The notes beneath the pieces are model-generated. The model was not told the origin of the DNA. It did no database searches and saw nothing but the letters and a program-made list of their open reading frames with translations. From NCBI GenBank assembly GCA_035267815.1, contig DATFLK010000044.1, positions 1-16,221 on the forward strand: 16,221 nt of DNA. The letters are read 5' to 3'. Below are positions 7,453 to 14,546 of this stretch, piece by piece (the first letter of the stretch is position 1; every line of letters begins with the position of its first letter). The stretch comes from DATFLK01 sp035267815. GTDB taxonomy: Bacteria; Pseudomonadota; Zetaproteobacteria; Mariprofundales; Mariprofundaceae. The translations under genes were made by a program, and so were the position numbers.

Positions 7453-8937
7453 ATGCGGACACAAGGCGAAAATCGGATACAGGGCGAAGGGCTTACCTTC
7501 GATGACGTACTGCTCGTACCGCAGGCGAGTTCGGTGCTGCCCAACACGGCCGATCTCTCCACCCGGCTGACGCGCGGTATCCAGCTCAATATCCCGGTGG
7601 TCTCGGCCGCCATGGACACGGTGACCGAGTCCGGCACCTCGATCTGCATGGCACAAGAGGGCGGTATTGGGGTCGTTCACAAGAACATGACGCCCGAGGC
7701 TCAGGCCGCCGAGGTTCGACGCGTCAAGCGCTACGAGGCCGGTGTGGTGCAGGAGCCGCTGACAGTATCCCCGGAGATGACGCTGGACGCTCTCAGGGAG
7801 CTCTCCTTTCAGCATGGCTTCTCCGGCTTCCCCGTGCTCGATGCGGACAAGCACCTCTGCGGTATCGTTACCAACCGGGACGTGCGTTTCGAGGCGCGCG
7901 GCGATGCTACGGTGCGCGAGATGATGACCCCACGCGAGAAGCTGGTGACCGTCGCACCCGGTACGGAGCTGGATGCCTGCAAGGAGCTTTTCCGCCAGTA
8001 CCGCGTCGAGAAACTGCCGGTCGTCGATGATGCCGGGTATTTGCACGGCATGGTGACGGTGCGCGATATCGAGAAGGCGACCGCTTTCCCCAATGCGGTG
8101 CGCGACAGCCTGGGAAGGTTGCTGGTGGCGGCCGCCATCGGAGTGGGCGACAAGGAGATGCTCCGCTTCGAGGCGTTGCACGCGGCCGGCGTCGATGCTG
8201 TGGTCGTCGATACGGCGCACGGTCATTCGCAGGGCGTGGTCGACCAGGTGCGCCAGATCAAGCAGAGATTTTCCGATGCACAGGTCATTGCCGGAAACGT
8301 GGCCACACCAGAGGCGGTGCACGATCTGATCGAGGCGGGCGCGGATGCGGTCAAGGTGGGCATCGGTCCTGGCTCGATTTGCACCACCCGTATCGTGGCC
8401 GGTGTCGGCGTGCCGCAGCTGACGGCTATCATGCAGTGCGCCGAGGTGGCCAAGGCCGCGGGCGTTCCCATTATCGCCGACGGCGGCATCAAGTTCTCCG
8501 GCGATCTGGCCAAGGCGGTGGCGGCCGGCGGTTCCAGCTGCATGCTCGGTTCGATGTTCGCCGGCACCGACGAGGCGCCGGGCGAGAAGATCCTCTATCA
8601 GGGGCGTACCTACAAAACCTATCGCGGCATGGGCTCGGTCGGCGCCATGAAAAAGGGCAGCAAGGATCGCTATTTCCAGGGCGATGTGGACGAGGCTATG
8701 AAGCTGGTTCCGGAAGGGATCGAGGGGAGGGTTCCCTACAAGGGTTCACTGGCCGATATCCTGCATCAGCTGCTCGGCGGGCTGCGCGCAGCGATGGGCT
8801 ACTCCGGCTGCGCCACTGTGGACGAGATGCACGAGCATGCCAAGTTCGTGCGCATCACCGGCGCCGGCCTGCGCGAGAGCCATGTGCACGACGTGACCAT
8901 TACCGAAGAGGCTCCCAATTACCGCCTCGATTCATGA
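7453..8937 (+). CDS. guaB: Inosine-5'-monophosphate dehydrogenase
   Basis: IMP dehydrogenase oxidises IMP to XMP with NAD+, the committed step of guanine nucleotide synthesis in the cytoplasm. The 494-residue protein has the N-terminal signature LTFDDVLLVP and two CBS domains inserted in the barrel (about residues 100-205) that bind adenine or guanine nucleotides for allosteric control. The catalytic loop is GPGSICTTR with C310 as nucleophile. The mobile flap ends in KDRYFQ, containing the Arg-Tyr pair that activates water. The ATG at 7453 follows GGAGG with a four-base gap. Length and motifs are standard and nothing essential is missing. It lies 157 bases upstream of guaA, the next enzyme in the pathway. 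A sigma70-like promoter lies just upstream. Confidence 0.98.
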   Translation: MRTQGENRIQGEGLTFDDVLLVPQASSVLPNTADLSTRLTRGIQLNIPVVSAAMDTVTESGTSICMAQEGGIGVVHKNMTPEAQAAEVRRVKRYEAGVVQEPLTVSPEMTLDALRELSFQHGFSGFPVLDADKHLCGIVTNRDVRFEARGDATVREMMTPREKLVTVAPGTELDACKELFRQYRVEKLPVVDDAGYLHGMVTVRDIEKATAFPNAVRDSLGRLLVAAAIGVGDKEMLRFEALHAAGVDAVVVDTAHGHSQGVVDQVRQIKQRFSDAQVIAGNVATPEAVHDLIEAGADAVKVGIGPGSICTTRIVAGVGVPQLTAIMQCAEVAKAAGVPIIADGGIKFSGDLAKAVAAGGSSCMLGSMFAGTDEAPGEKILYQGRTYKTYRGMGSVGAMKKGSKDRYFQGDVDEAMKLVPEGIEGRVPYKGSLADILHQLLGGLRAAMGYSGCATVDEMHEHAKFVRITGAGLRESHVHDVTITEEAPNYRLDS

Positions 8938-8986
8938 TGGGTTTTATTGATCCGGCCTCGGAGCGTCCTGTCCTTGGCCCCGGGGC

Positions 8987-9013
8987 GCAATCGACAACGC
9001 GGTTTCCGATTGC
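8987..9013 (+). other. Seven-base-pair hairpin between guaB and guaA
   Basis: GCAATCG (8987-8993) is perfectly complementary to CGATTGC (9007-9013), with a 13-base loop. It sits in the 157-base guaB-guaA spacer, next to a 10-base GC palindrome at 8977-8986. It could stabilise the guaB message or attenuate readthrough. There is no T-run, and a chance origin is possible. Confidence 0.25.
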
Positions 9014-9094
9014 TTGCTGAAGTCGCACATCCGTGTGTGGGTGGGTGCCTCAGGGAAAAGGCCGGGCTCAATCTTGTATAAGAAGGAATAGATT

Positions 9095-10642
9095 TTGGAA
9101 AAAATCCTCATCCTCGACTTTGGTTCACAGTACACGCAGCTAATCGCGCGGCGGGTGCGCGAGGCCGAGGTCTACAGCGAACTGCATCCGTGGGACATGG
9201 AGGCGCAGGCGATCCGCGATTTCGCGCCCGCCGGCATCATCCTCTCTGGTGGCCCCGAGTCGGCCTGTGAGGCCGATGCGCCGAAGGCGCCCGAGGTCGT
9301 CTTCGAGCTGGGCGTGCCGGTGCTCGGCATCTGCTACGGCATGCAGACGATGGCGGCGCAACTGGGCGGCATGGTCGAGGCCGGCGACGTACGCGAGTTT
9401 GGCTACGCCGAGATCCTGACCTCCGGCGACTCGCGGCTTCTGCGCGGTATCGAGGACAAGGCGGGCGGCATACTCGACGTCTGGATGAGCCACGGCGACA
9501 AGGTGGGCGGCCTGCCGGATGGCTTCCATGTCATATGCAGCAACGATTCCACCCCGATCGCCGGCATGGCCGACGAGGCTAGGGGCTTCTACGGCCTGCA
9601 GTTCCATCCCGAGGTGACGCATACCCGGCAGGGCAAGGCGATCCTCTCCCGCTTCGTGCACGACATCTGCGGCTGCGGCCGCGATTGGACCATGCCACAC
9701 TTCATCGACGAGGCGGTGGCACGGATTCGCGAGCAGGTGGGCAGTGATGAGGTGATTCTGGGCCTCTCCGGCGGTGTCGATTCCTCGGTGGCAGCCGCGC
9801 TGCTGCACTGCGCTATCGGCGACCAGCTCACCTGTATCTTCGTCGACAACGGCCTGTTGCGGCTGGGAGAGTCAGGGCAGGTGATGGAGACCTTCGGCGA
9901 CCATCTCGGCGTCAAGGTCGACCATGTCGATGCCTCGGGAGAGTTCCTGAGGCACTTGGCCGGTGTGGAGGATCCCGAGGCGAAGCGCAAGATCATCGGG
10001 CGCGAGTTTGTCGAGGTGTTTCAGAAGGAGGCCGAGCGGATGCCGGCGGCGAAGTGGCTGGCGCAGGGCACGATCTATCCGGATGTCATCGAATCGGCCG
10101 GCTCCAAGACCAAGAAGGCGCATACCATCAAGAGCCATCACAACGTCGGCGGCCTGCCGGAGACGCTGCACCTGAAGCTTTTGGAGCCGCTGCGCGACCT
10201 GTTTAAGGACGAGGTGCGTGAGCTTGGCGTGGCGCTTGGATTGCCGCGGGAGATGGTCTATCGTCATCCGTTCCCTGGTCCGGGGCTGGGGGTGCGCATT
10301 CTGGGCGAGGTGAAGCGCGAGTATGCCGACATATTGCGGCTTGCCGACGCCATCTTTATCGAAGAGCTGCGTGCCGCCGGCTGGTACGACAAGACCTCGC
10401 AGGCCTTCGCTGTCTTCCTGCCGGTCAAATCGGTCGGTGTGATGGGCGACGGGCGTACCTACGAATGGGTGGTGGCGCTGCGTGCTGTGGAGACCCAGGA
10501 TTTCATGACGGCGCGGTGGGCCGAGTTGCCGCACGCGCTTTTGGCCAAGGTCTCCAACCGGATCATCAACGAGGTGAAGGGCGTCAATCGAGTGGTCTAC
10601 GATGTTACCAGCAAGCCGCCCGGTACGATCGAGTGGGAATGA
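9095..10642 (+). CDS. guaA: GMP synthase (glutamine-hydrolysing)
   Basis: GMP synthase aminates XMP to GMP using glutamine and ATP, completing the GuaB-GuaA branch. The 515-residue protein has an N-terminal class I glutamine amidotransferase with the triad C80 (GICYGMQ), H171 and E173 (QFHPEV). The ATP pyrophosphatase domain follows, with P-loop LSGGVDSS (residues 224-231), and the dimerisation domain ends in KPPGTIEWE. The start is TTG at 9095, with AGAAGGA at 9081-9087 as ribosome-binding site. An in-frame TAG at 9089-9091 rules out any earlier start, and the first conserved strand (ILILDFGSQYTQ) begins at residue 4, so TTG is well supported. Use of TTG may hold translation below that of guaB. 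The FKBP lipoprotein gene follows after 43 bases. Confidence 0.98.
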   Translation: MEKILILDFGSQYTQLIARRVREAEVYSELHPWDMEAQAIRDFAPAGIILSGGPESACEADAPKAPEVVFELGVPVLGICYGMQTMAAQLGGMVEAGDVREFGYAEILTSGDSRLLRGIEDKAGGILDVWMSHGDKVGGLPDGFHVICSNDSTPIAGMADEARGFYGLQFHPEVTHTRQGKAILSRFVHDICGCGRDWTMPHFIDEAVARIREQVGSDEVILGLSGGVDSSVAAALLHCAIGDQLTCIFVDNGLLRLGESGQVMETFGDHLGVKVDHVDASGEFLRHLAGVEDPEAKRKIIGREFVEVFQKEAERMPAAKWLAQGTIYPDVIESAGSKTKKAHTIKSHHNVGGLPETLHLKLLEPLRDLFKDEVRELGVALGLPREMVYRHPFPGPGLGVRILGEVKREYADILRLADAIFIEELRAAGWYDKTSQAFAVFLPVKSVGVMGDGRTYEWVVALRAVETQDFMTARWAELPHALLAKVSNRIINEVKGVNRVVYDVTSKPPGTIEWE

Positions 10643-10668
10643 ATACCCCCGGAGCGACGGGGAGAGAT

Positions 10669-10689
10669 ATGAAAAGGATGGATGTATGA
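10669..10689 (+). other. Possible six-residue leader minicistron before the FKBP gene
   Basis: ATG at 10669 opens a frame encoding MKRMDV. Its TGA stop (10687-10689) overlaps the FKBP-gene start codon as ATGA. GGGGAG lies just upstream but partly inside a small hairpin (CCCCG 10647-10651 with CGGGG 10658-10662). The ribosome-binding site of the FKBP gene lies within this minicistron. Translational coupling is conceivable, but it may be chance. Confidence 0.2.
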
Positions 10690-11402
10690 CACGTATGAAC
10701 AGATATATGGTGGTAGCGGCACTGCTGCTGGGCGCCTGTAATCAGCACGGACATTCCGGTTCGGACAAAGTGTCGCTGGACAGCGATGCGAAGAAACAGA
10801 GTTATGCCATCGGCATGGATATCGGCAATTCGCTCAAGCATACCGGTATGCAGGTCGATATGGCGTCGGTCACGGCCGGAATGCGTGCCGTGCTGGATAA
10901 GGACGAGAAGCCGCTGATGACGGAGAAGGAGGCTGCTCGGGTGCGCGCCGGATTCTTCAAGAAACAGAACCAGGCGGCGGCGGCCGAGCACAAGCAAGCG
11001 GCCTCGAAGAACAGGCAGGCGGGCGAGAAGTTCCTAGCCGAGAACGCCAAGAAGTCGGGCGTGAAAACCACGGCCAGTGGCCTCGAATACAAGGTAATCG
11101 AGCAGGGAAGCGGTCCGAAGCCTTCGGCCACCGATACGGTGACGGTCAATTACGAGGGCAAGCTGATCGACGGGACCGTGTTCGACTCCTCCTATCAGCG
11201 CGGCAAGCCGGCCACCTTCCCGCTTAACCGCGTGATCAAGGGGTGGACCGAGGGGCTGCAGTTGATGTCGGTGGGCAGCAAGTACAAGCTCTTTATCCCG
11301 GCCAAACTGGCCTATGGCGAGCAGGGTGCGGGCGATCGCATCGGTCCGAACGAGACCCTGATCTTCACCGTCGAGTTGCTCAGCATCAACGGAAAGAAGT
11401 AG
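10686..11402 (+). CDS. FKBP-type peptidyl-prolyl cis-trans isomerase lipoprotein (FkpA/Mip-like)
   Basis: This is a predicted envelope chaperone that catalyses proline isomerisation during folding of exported proteins. The 238-residue product starts with a lipoprotein signal peptide whose lipobox is LLGAC, so C18 should be lipidated. The next residue is Asn rather than Asp, which favours Lol-dependent transfer to the outer membrane. A helical N-terminal region typical of the FkpA/Mip dimerisation domain follows, rich in Ala, Lys and Gln around residues 75-125. The FKBP domain covers about 128-236, with active-site features VNYEG, VFDSS, VIKGW, AYGE and the late Phe of LIFTVEL. I chose ATG 10686 because AAGGA at 10674-10678 lies 7 bases upstream; the open frame further upstream overlaps guaA. 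ATG 10695 is an alternative. The gene is 13 bases from ffh. Confidence 0.93.
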   Translation: MTRMNRYMVVAALLLGACNQHGHSGSDKVSLDSDAKKQSYAIGMDIGNSLKHTGMQVDMASVTAGMRAVLDKDEKPLMTEKEAARVRAGFFKKQNQAAAAEHKQAASKNRQAGEKFLAENAKKSGVKTTASGLEYKVIEQGSGPKPSATDTVTVNYEGKLIDGTVFDSSYQRGKPATFPLNRVIKGWTEGLQLMSVGSKYKLFIPAKLAYGEQGAGDRIGPNETLIFTVELLSINGKK

Positions 11403-11415
11403 GGGAAGAAGCACG

Positions 11416-12801
11416 ATGTTTGATCGCCTGACCGAGAAGCTGGGGGATATCGCCGGACGCCTGCGCGGTTCGGCTCGGGTCAGCGAGACCGATCTCGACG
11501 CCACGCTGCGCGAGATGCGCGTGGCATTGCTCGAGGCCGATGTAGCGCTGCCGGTCGTGCGCCATCTGATGAGCGAGGTGCGTGAGCGCTCGCTCGGTGC
11601 CGAGGTGGCCAAGAGCCTTCAGCCAGGTCAGGTGATCATCAAGATCGTGCACGATGTGCTGGCCGACGTGCTCGGCGGCCAGCGCCGCGATCTCGATACC
11701 TCTGCCATTCCCTCGGTGGTGCTGCTGTGCGGCCTGCAGGGCGCCGGCAAGACGACGACGGCCGGCAAGCTGGCCAGACGTCTGGCGCAGCAGGGTAAGA
11801 AGGTGGCGCTGACCAGTGTCGATGCCACGCGCCCAGCGGCGCGCGAGCAGCTGCAGATCCTAGCTGGCCAGATCGATGTGCCCTATCTGGCGGGCGAGGG
11901 CGGCAGCGCCGAGGCGATGGCGCAGGATGCGCTGAACCAGGCCCGGCGCGAGGGACACCATATCCTGATCCTCGATACGGCCGGCCGGCAGGTGCTCGAT
12001 GATGACCTGATGGCTGAGATCCGGGCCGTTCAAAAGCGGGTCGGCGCTACCGAGCGCCTGTTGGTGCTCGATGCGATGACCGGTCAGACTGCCCTAACGG
12101 TGGCTGAGCAGTTCCACAAGGCGGTCGAGCTCTCCGGCTGCATCCTGACCAAGACGGATGCGGATGTGCGCGGCGGCGCGGCAATCTCGGTCGCCTTCAG
12201 CACCGGCGTACCGGTGCGTTTCGTCGGCTTGGGCGAGAAGCTTGATGCCTTCGATGTCTTCGACCCGCAACGCATGGCCGGCAGTATCCTCGGCCAGGGC
12301 GACATCGTCGGCCTGGTGGAGAAGGTCCAGGCGAATGTCGATCAGGAGAAGGCCCAGAAGCTGGCCAAGAAGGTCAAGAAGGGCGGCTTCGATTTGATGG
12401 ATTTCGCCGAGCAGCTCGAACAGGTCCAGAAGATGGGCGGCATGGGGCAGATGCTCAAGATGATCCCCGGCATGAAGTTGCCGCAGGAGGCGATGGACCA
12501 GGTGGACGAGAAGCCGATGCGCCGGATGCAGGCGATGGTCTACTCGATGACGCCGTACGAGCGCAGCCATCCCAAGATCATCAACGGCAGCCGCAAGCGC
12601 CGCATCGCGGCGGGCTCCGGTGCCTCGGTGCAGGAGCTGAACCAGATGCTCAAGCAGTTCGCCGGTATGCAGAAGATGATGAAGAAGATGCGGGGCAGCA
12701 AGGGCAAGCGCCTGATGGCCCAGCTCGCCGGCAAGATGGGCGGCATGGGCGGCGGTGGCATGCCACCGGGCGGGATGCCGCCCGGCATGCCGAAGATGTA
12801 A
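11416..12801 (+). CDS. ffh: Signal recognition particle protein Ffh (SRP54)
   Basis: Ffh binds 4.5S RNA and the signal sequences of nascent inner-membrane proteins, then docks with FtsY in a GTP-dependent cycle. The 461-residue protein has a helical N domain and a G domain with P-loop GLQGAGKTTT (106-115), the insertion-box VDATRPAAREQL, DTAGR (187-191), TKTDAD (245-250) and GLGEK. The methionine-rich M domain follows (about 300-440), with the RNA-binding GSRKRRIAAGSG segment, and the tail is rich in Gly, Met and Pro. Length matches E. coli (453). GGGGAAG before ATG 11416 serves as ribosome-binding site. Several normally invariant residues differ: DGDARGG reads DADVRGG, the Leu after DTAGR is Gln, and GMGD reads GQGD. 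In E. coli ffh precedes rpsP; here it follows the FKBP gene and faces a convergent gene. Confidence 0.97.
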   Translation: MFDRLTEKLGDIAGRLRGSARVSETDLDATLREMRVALLEADVALPVVRHLMSEVRERSLGAEVAKSLQPGQVIIKIVHDVLADVLGGQRRDLDTSAIPSVVLLCGLQGAGKTTTAGKLARRLAQQGKKVALTSVDATRPAAREQLQILAGQIDVPYLAGEGGSAEAMAQDALNQARREGHHILILDTAGRQVLDDDLMAEIRAVQKRVGATERLLVLDAMTGQTALTVAEQFHKAVELSGCILTKTDADVRGGAAISVAFSTGVPVRFVGLGEKLDAFDVFDPQRMAGSILGQGDIVGLVEKVQANVDQEKAQKLAKKVKKGGFDLMDFAEQLEQVQKMGGMGQMLKMIPGMKLPQEAMDQVDEKPMRRMQAMVYSMTPYERSHPKIINGSRKRRIAAGSGASVQELNQMLKQFAGMQKMMKKMRGSKGKRLMAQLAGKMGGMGGGGMPPGGMPPGMPKM

Positions 12802-12838
12802 CGCCCGATCTCATGCACCGGCCATCTTTCCGGCCGCT

Positions 12839-13588
12839 TTAGTCGACGGCGTACGCCCTGCCCGGGATATCGATTCTTCCATGTACCGAAACCTTCACCT
12901 CGCCCGTCCCTGACTGGAGGGTGGGGGAGGCCGTTCTGGCCGTGGCCGCAAGCATGGCGGGGCGGATGGGCTGTGGCCGGTTGTGGTCGATGTGGATGGA
13001 TTCGATCCGGTAGGATGCAAGGCCTAGGGCGCGCGCGACCCCGGCTGCCTTCTGTTTGAATCTTTCGATGGCTTTTTGCACCAGTCCGGAGCAGATCTTC
13101 TCCTGTGCGCTTCTGGAAATCCCGAACCGGATACCGTTTGCCAGCCCCCGATGATGCTCGATGGTCCGGATAATGGCGCTGACTTTCTTAAGATCGGTGG
13201 TCGTGATGCTCTCCTGCTGGATCATGGTCCACTGCGGTTGTTTTTCATCGTGCTCCTTGCCGGGGGCGCGCTGTTTGACGATCCGCCGGTCGAGGGTCTG
13301 CCGATCCGCCTTGAAGGGCCGCAGGACCTTGTCGATCTCCGCTGATATCGTGTTCACGCGGTTCTCGATCTCCGCGGTGTCGTCCGCGGTCTGTTCGATG
13401 CGATAGAGGATGGTCACCTGGTCATTGGGCACCCTGGTGTTGCTGGTCGCGTTGATATACACGGCCGTCTGATGGCCGGCGGCGTGTTCCTCTGGCGGCT
13501 GTTGGTGCGAATTGTAGGAGTAGAGGAAGAGGAGAATAATCAGAAATGCGATTGCGACCTGGCCGAGCGTGATCCGTCGATTCTTCAA
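12839..13588 (-). CDS. Membrane-anchored SIMPL-domain (DUF541) protein
   Basis: This is a 249-residue protein with a single N-terminal hydrophobic segment (about residues 9-25) after a basic start (KNRR). It should be an inner-membrane anchor or uncleaved signal with the rest in the periplasm. The remainder matches the SIMPL/DUF541 family: a beta strand of the VTILYRIEQ type, a long helix (ENRVNTISAEIDKVL), a second helix with FKQKAAGVARALGL, then IESIHID and a final EVKVSVHGRIDI strand. SIMPL proteins are widespread in the envelope; their molecular role is poorly defined. The start is TTG at 13588: AAGGAG (plus-strand 13595-13600) lies six bases away, and the nearby ATG is out of frame and stops after two codons. 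The gene converges on ffh with 37 bases between stops. A possible promoter lies about 80-107 bases upstream. Confidence 0.85.
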   Translation of the reverse strand: MKNRRITLGQVAIAFLIILLFLYSYNSHQQPPEEHAAGHQTAVYINATSNTRVPNDQVTILYRIEQTADDTAEIENRVNTISAEIDKVLRPFKADRQTLDRRIVKQRAPGKEHDEKQPQWTMIQQESITTTDLKKVSAIIRTIEHHRGLANGIRFGISRSAQEKICSGLVQKAIERFKQKAAGVARALGLASYRIESIHIDHNRPQPIRPAMLAATARTASPTLQSGTGEVKVSVHGRIDIPGRAYAVD

Positions 13589-13665
13589 GGCATGCTCCTT
13601 TGATCGGGCCGTGTCGGTCCCCGGTCCCGAATGCTTGTCCAGATTAAAGCTGAATCCGCCCCCCT

Positions 13666-13695
13666 ATTACAATCGAAACCGGAAGGTGATTGCAA
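13666..13695 (-). promoter_or_regulatory. Possible promoter of the SIMPL gene
   Basis: On the minus strand TTGCAA (13690-13695, 4/6 -35 match) is followed after 18 bases by TGTAAT (13666-13671, 5/6 -10 match). A transcript from here would have a leader of roughly 70 bases before the TTG start codon. The -35 element lies inside the dyad at 13679-13705. Confidence 0.4.
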
Positions 13696-13705
13696 TGCCT
13701 CCCGG
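13679..13705. promoter_or_regulatory. Dyad symmetry between the Sel1 and SIMPL genes
   Basis: Eight-base arms CCGGAAGG (13679-13686) and CCTCCCGG (13698-13705) flank the perfect palindrome ATTGCAAT (13689-13696). In minus-strand RNA the outer stem pairs fully, with one G-U pair, and a short UUU follows, so it could be a weak terminator for the Sel1 gene. As DNA it covers the proposed -35 of the SIMPL gene and could be an operator. Confidence 0.4.
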
Positions 13706-13779
13706 TTAACGATGCAAAGCCGCCAACTGGGCCTGTTTGTTGGGGTCGGGTTGCCGACTGCGTGGGGGCAGGTCTCCCG

Positions 13780-14376
13780 CTATTGCCCCTTCGGTTGCGC
13801 GGTGGCGATCTTCTGTGCCCTGGCGATTTCGTCCGAGCTGGAAGCGCCCTCGATATAGTTCAGCATGCCCTCGGCGCGTTTGAATCCGTTCCGCTTGGCG
13901 CGCATCAGCCAGACCATGGCGCGTACGTTGTTCTGCGGTACCCCCGTCCCCTTGTAGTACATGACGCCGAGGTTGCTCTGGGCATCGGCCGCGCCATGTT
14001 GCGCGGCCTTGTGATACCACATGGCGGCTGTGCGCTCGTTACGGGTGACGCCCTTGCCGGTGTGGTAGAGATATCCGAGGCTCGACTGGGCATCGAGATC
14101 GCCCATCTTCGCCGCTTTTAGCCACAGCTTGAGGGCCTTGTCGTAATCCTTCTGGGTCGAGGCGTTCTGGTAGTGGTCGAGCCCGCGCAGGAAGAGCTTA
14201 TGGGGAGAGGTCGGCTCGGGCGGTGCCTTCTTCGCCGGCGATTGCTCCGCCTGCATCAGCTCTTCGGCCGACTGGCTCCAATTGATATCACCGGAGCCCG
14301 CCCATGCGCGAACCGGTGTGATCGCGATGAGACAGACTAGGAGCGCGGCGAATCTGACAAGGCTGGATATGAACAT
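13780..14376 (-). CDS. Secreted Sel1-repeat protein
   Basis: This 198-residue exported protein has Sel1-like (TPR-type) repeats, helical hairpins that generally mediate protein-protein contacts. Residues 1-26 form a signal peptide with a likely AWA cleavage site after A26. A Pro/Ala/Lys-rich linker follows. Two full repeats cover about 94-127 (DAQSSLGYLYHTGKGV) and 128-164 (DAQSNLGVMYYKGTGV), after a degenerate first unit (DYDKALKLWLKAAKMG); the tail after the repeats is short. I chose ATG 14376 because GGAGG (plus-strand 14380-14384) lies directly upstream, though its spacing of three bases is short. A TTG at 14409 would add 11 basic residues but has no clear ribosome-binding site. The gene precedes the SIMPL gene on the same strand by 191 bases and is divergent from nhaA. 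No partner or pathway can be named. Confidence 0.85.
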   Translation of the reverse strand: MFISSLVRFAALLVCLIAITPVRAWAGSGDINWSQSAEELMQAEQSPAKKAPPEPTSPHKLFLRGLDHYQNASTQKDYDKALKLWLKAAKMGDLDAQSSLGYLYHTGKGVTRNERTAAMWYHKAAQHGAADAQSNLGVMYYKGTGVPQNNVRAMVWLMRAKRNGFKRAEGMLNYIEGASSSDEIARAQKIATAQPKGQ

Positions 14377-14417
14377 ATTCCTCCGTGGATTGACAAAGCG
14401 TCGCTTCAAGCAGGATC

Positions 14418-14446
14418 ATTCCACCACACTCCGGAAGCCGAGCCAA
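14418..14446 (-). promoter_or_regulatory. Weak candidate promoter of the Sel1 gene
   Basis: On the minus strand TTGGCT (14441-14446) and TGGAAT (14418-14423) are 17 bases apart, each a 4/6 consensus match. A transcript would begin near 14411, leaving about 35 bases before ATG 14376. The matches are weak. Confidence 0.25.
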
Positions 14447-14476
14447 GCCGTTGCGGCGCGGTCCCGTCGCTGCCTT

Positions 14477-14505
14477 TTGCCGGTGCAGGACGGCTGGGTT
14501 ATGCT
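14477..14505 (+). promoter_or_regulatory. Candidate promoter of nhaA
   Basis: TTGCCG (14477-14482) and TATGCT (14500-14505), each a 4/6 match, are separated by 17 bases. They lie about 40 bases before the nhaA start codon at 14547, giving a short leader. This placement argues against the earlier in-frame ATG at 14517. I see no clear NhaR-type site. Confidence 0.35.
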
Positions 14506-14546
14506 GCAGTGTATGTATGGCACGGGCCGGAACAGGGCGCTCTGAG

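Noticed and set aside
9077..9082. TATAAG as a -10 element for guaA
   Set aside because: It overlaps the ribosome-binding site, has no matching -35 at 16-18 bases, and would give a transcript starting at or inside the start region.
12816..12838. Intrinsic terminator between ffh and the SIMPL gene
   Set aside because: Only a five-base CGGCC/GGCCG stem is present, with no T-run in either direction; too weak to annotate.
14451..14546. N-terminal extension of NhaA
   Set aside because: The frame is open, but the extra 32 residues are Cys/Arg-rich, overlap the candidate promoter, and have no counterpart in NhaA proteins.
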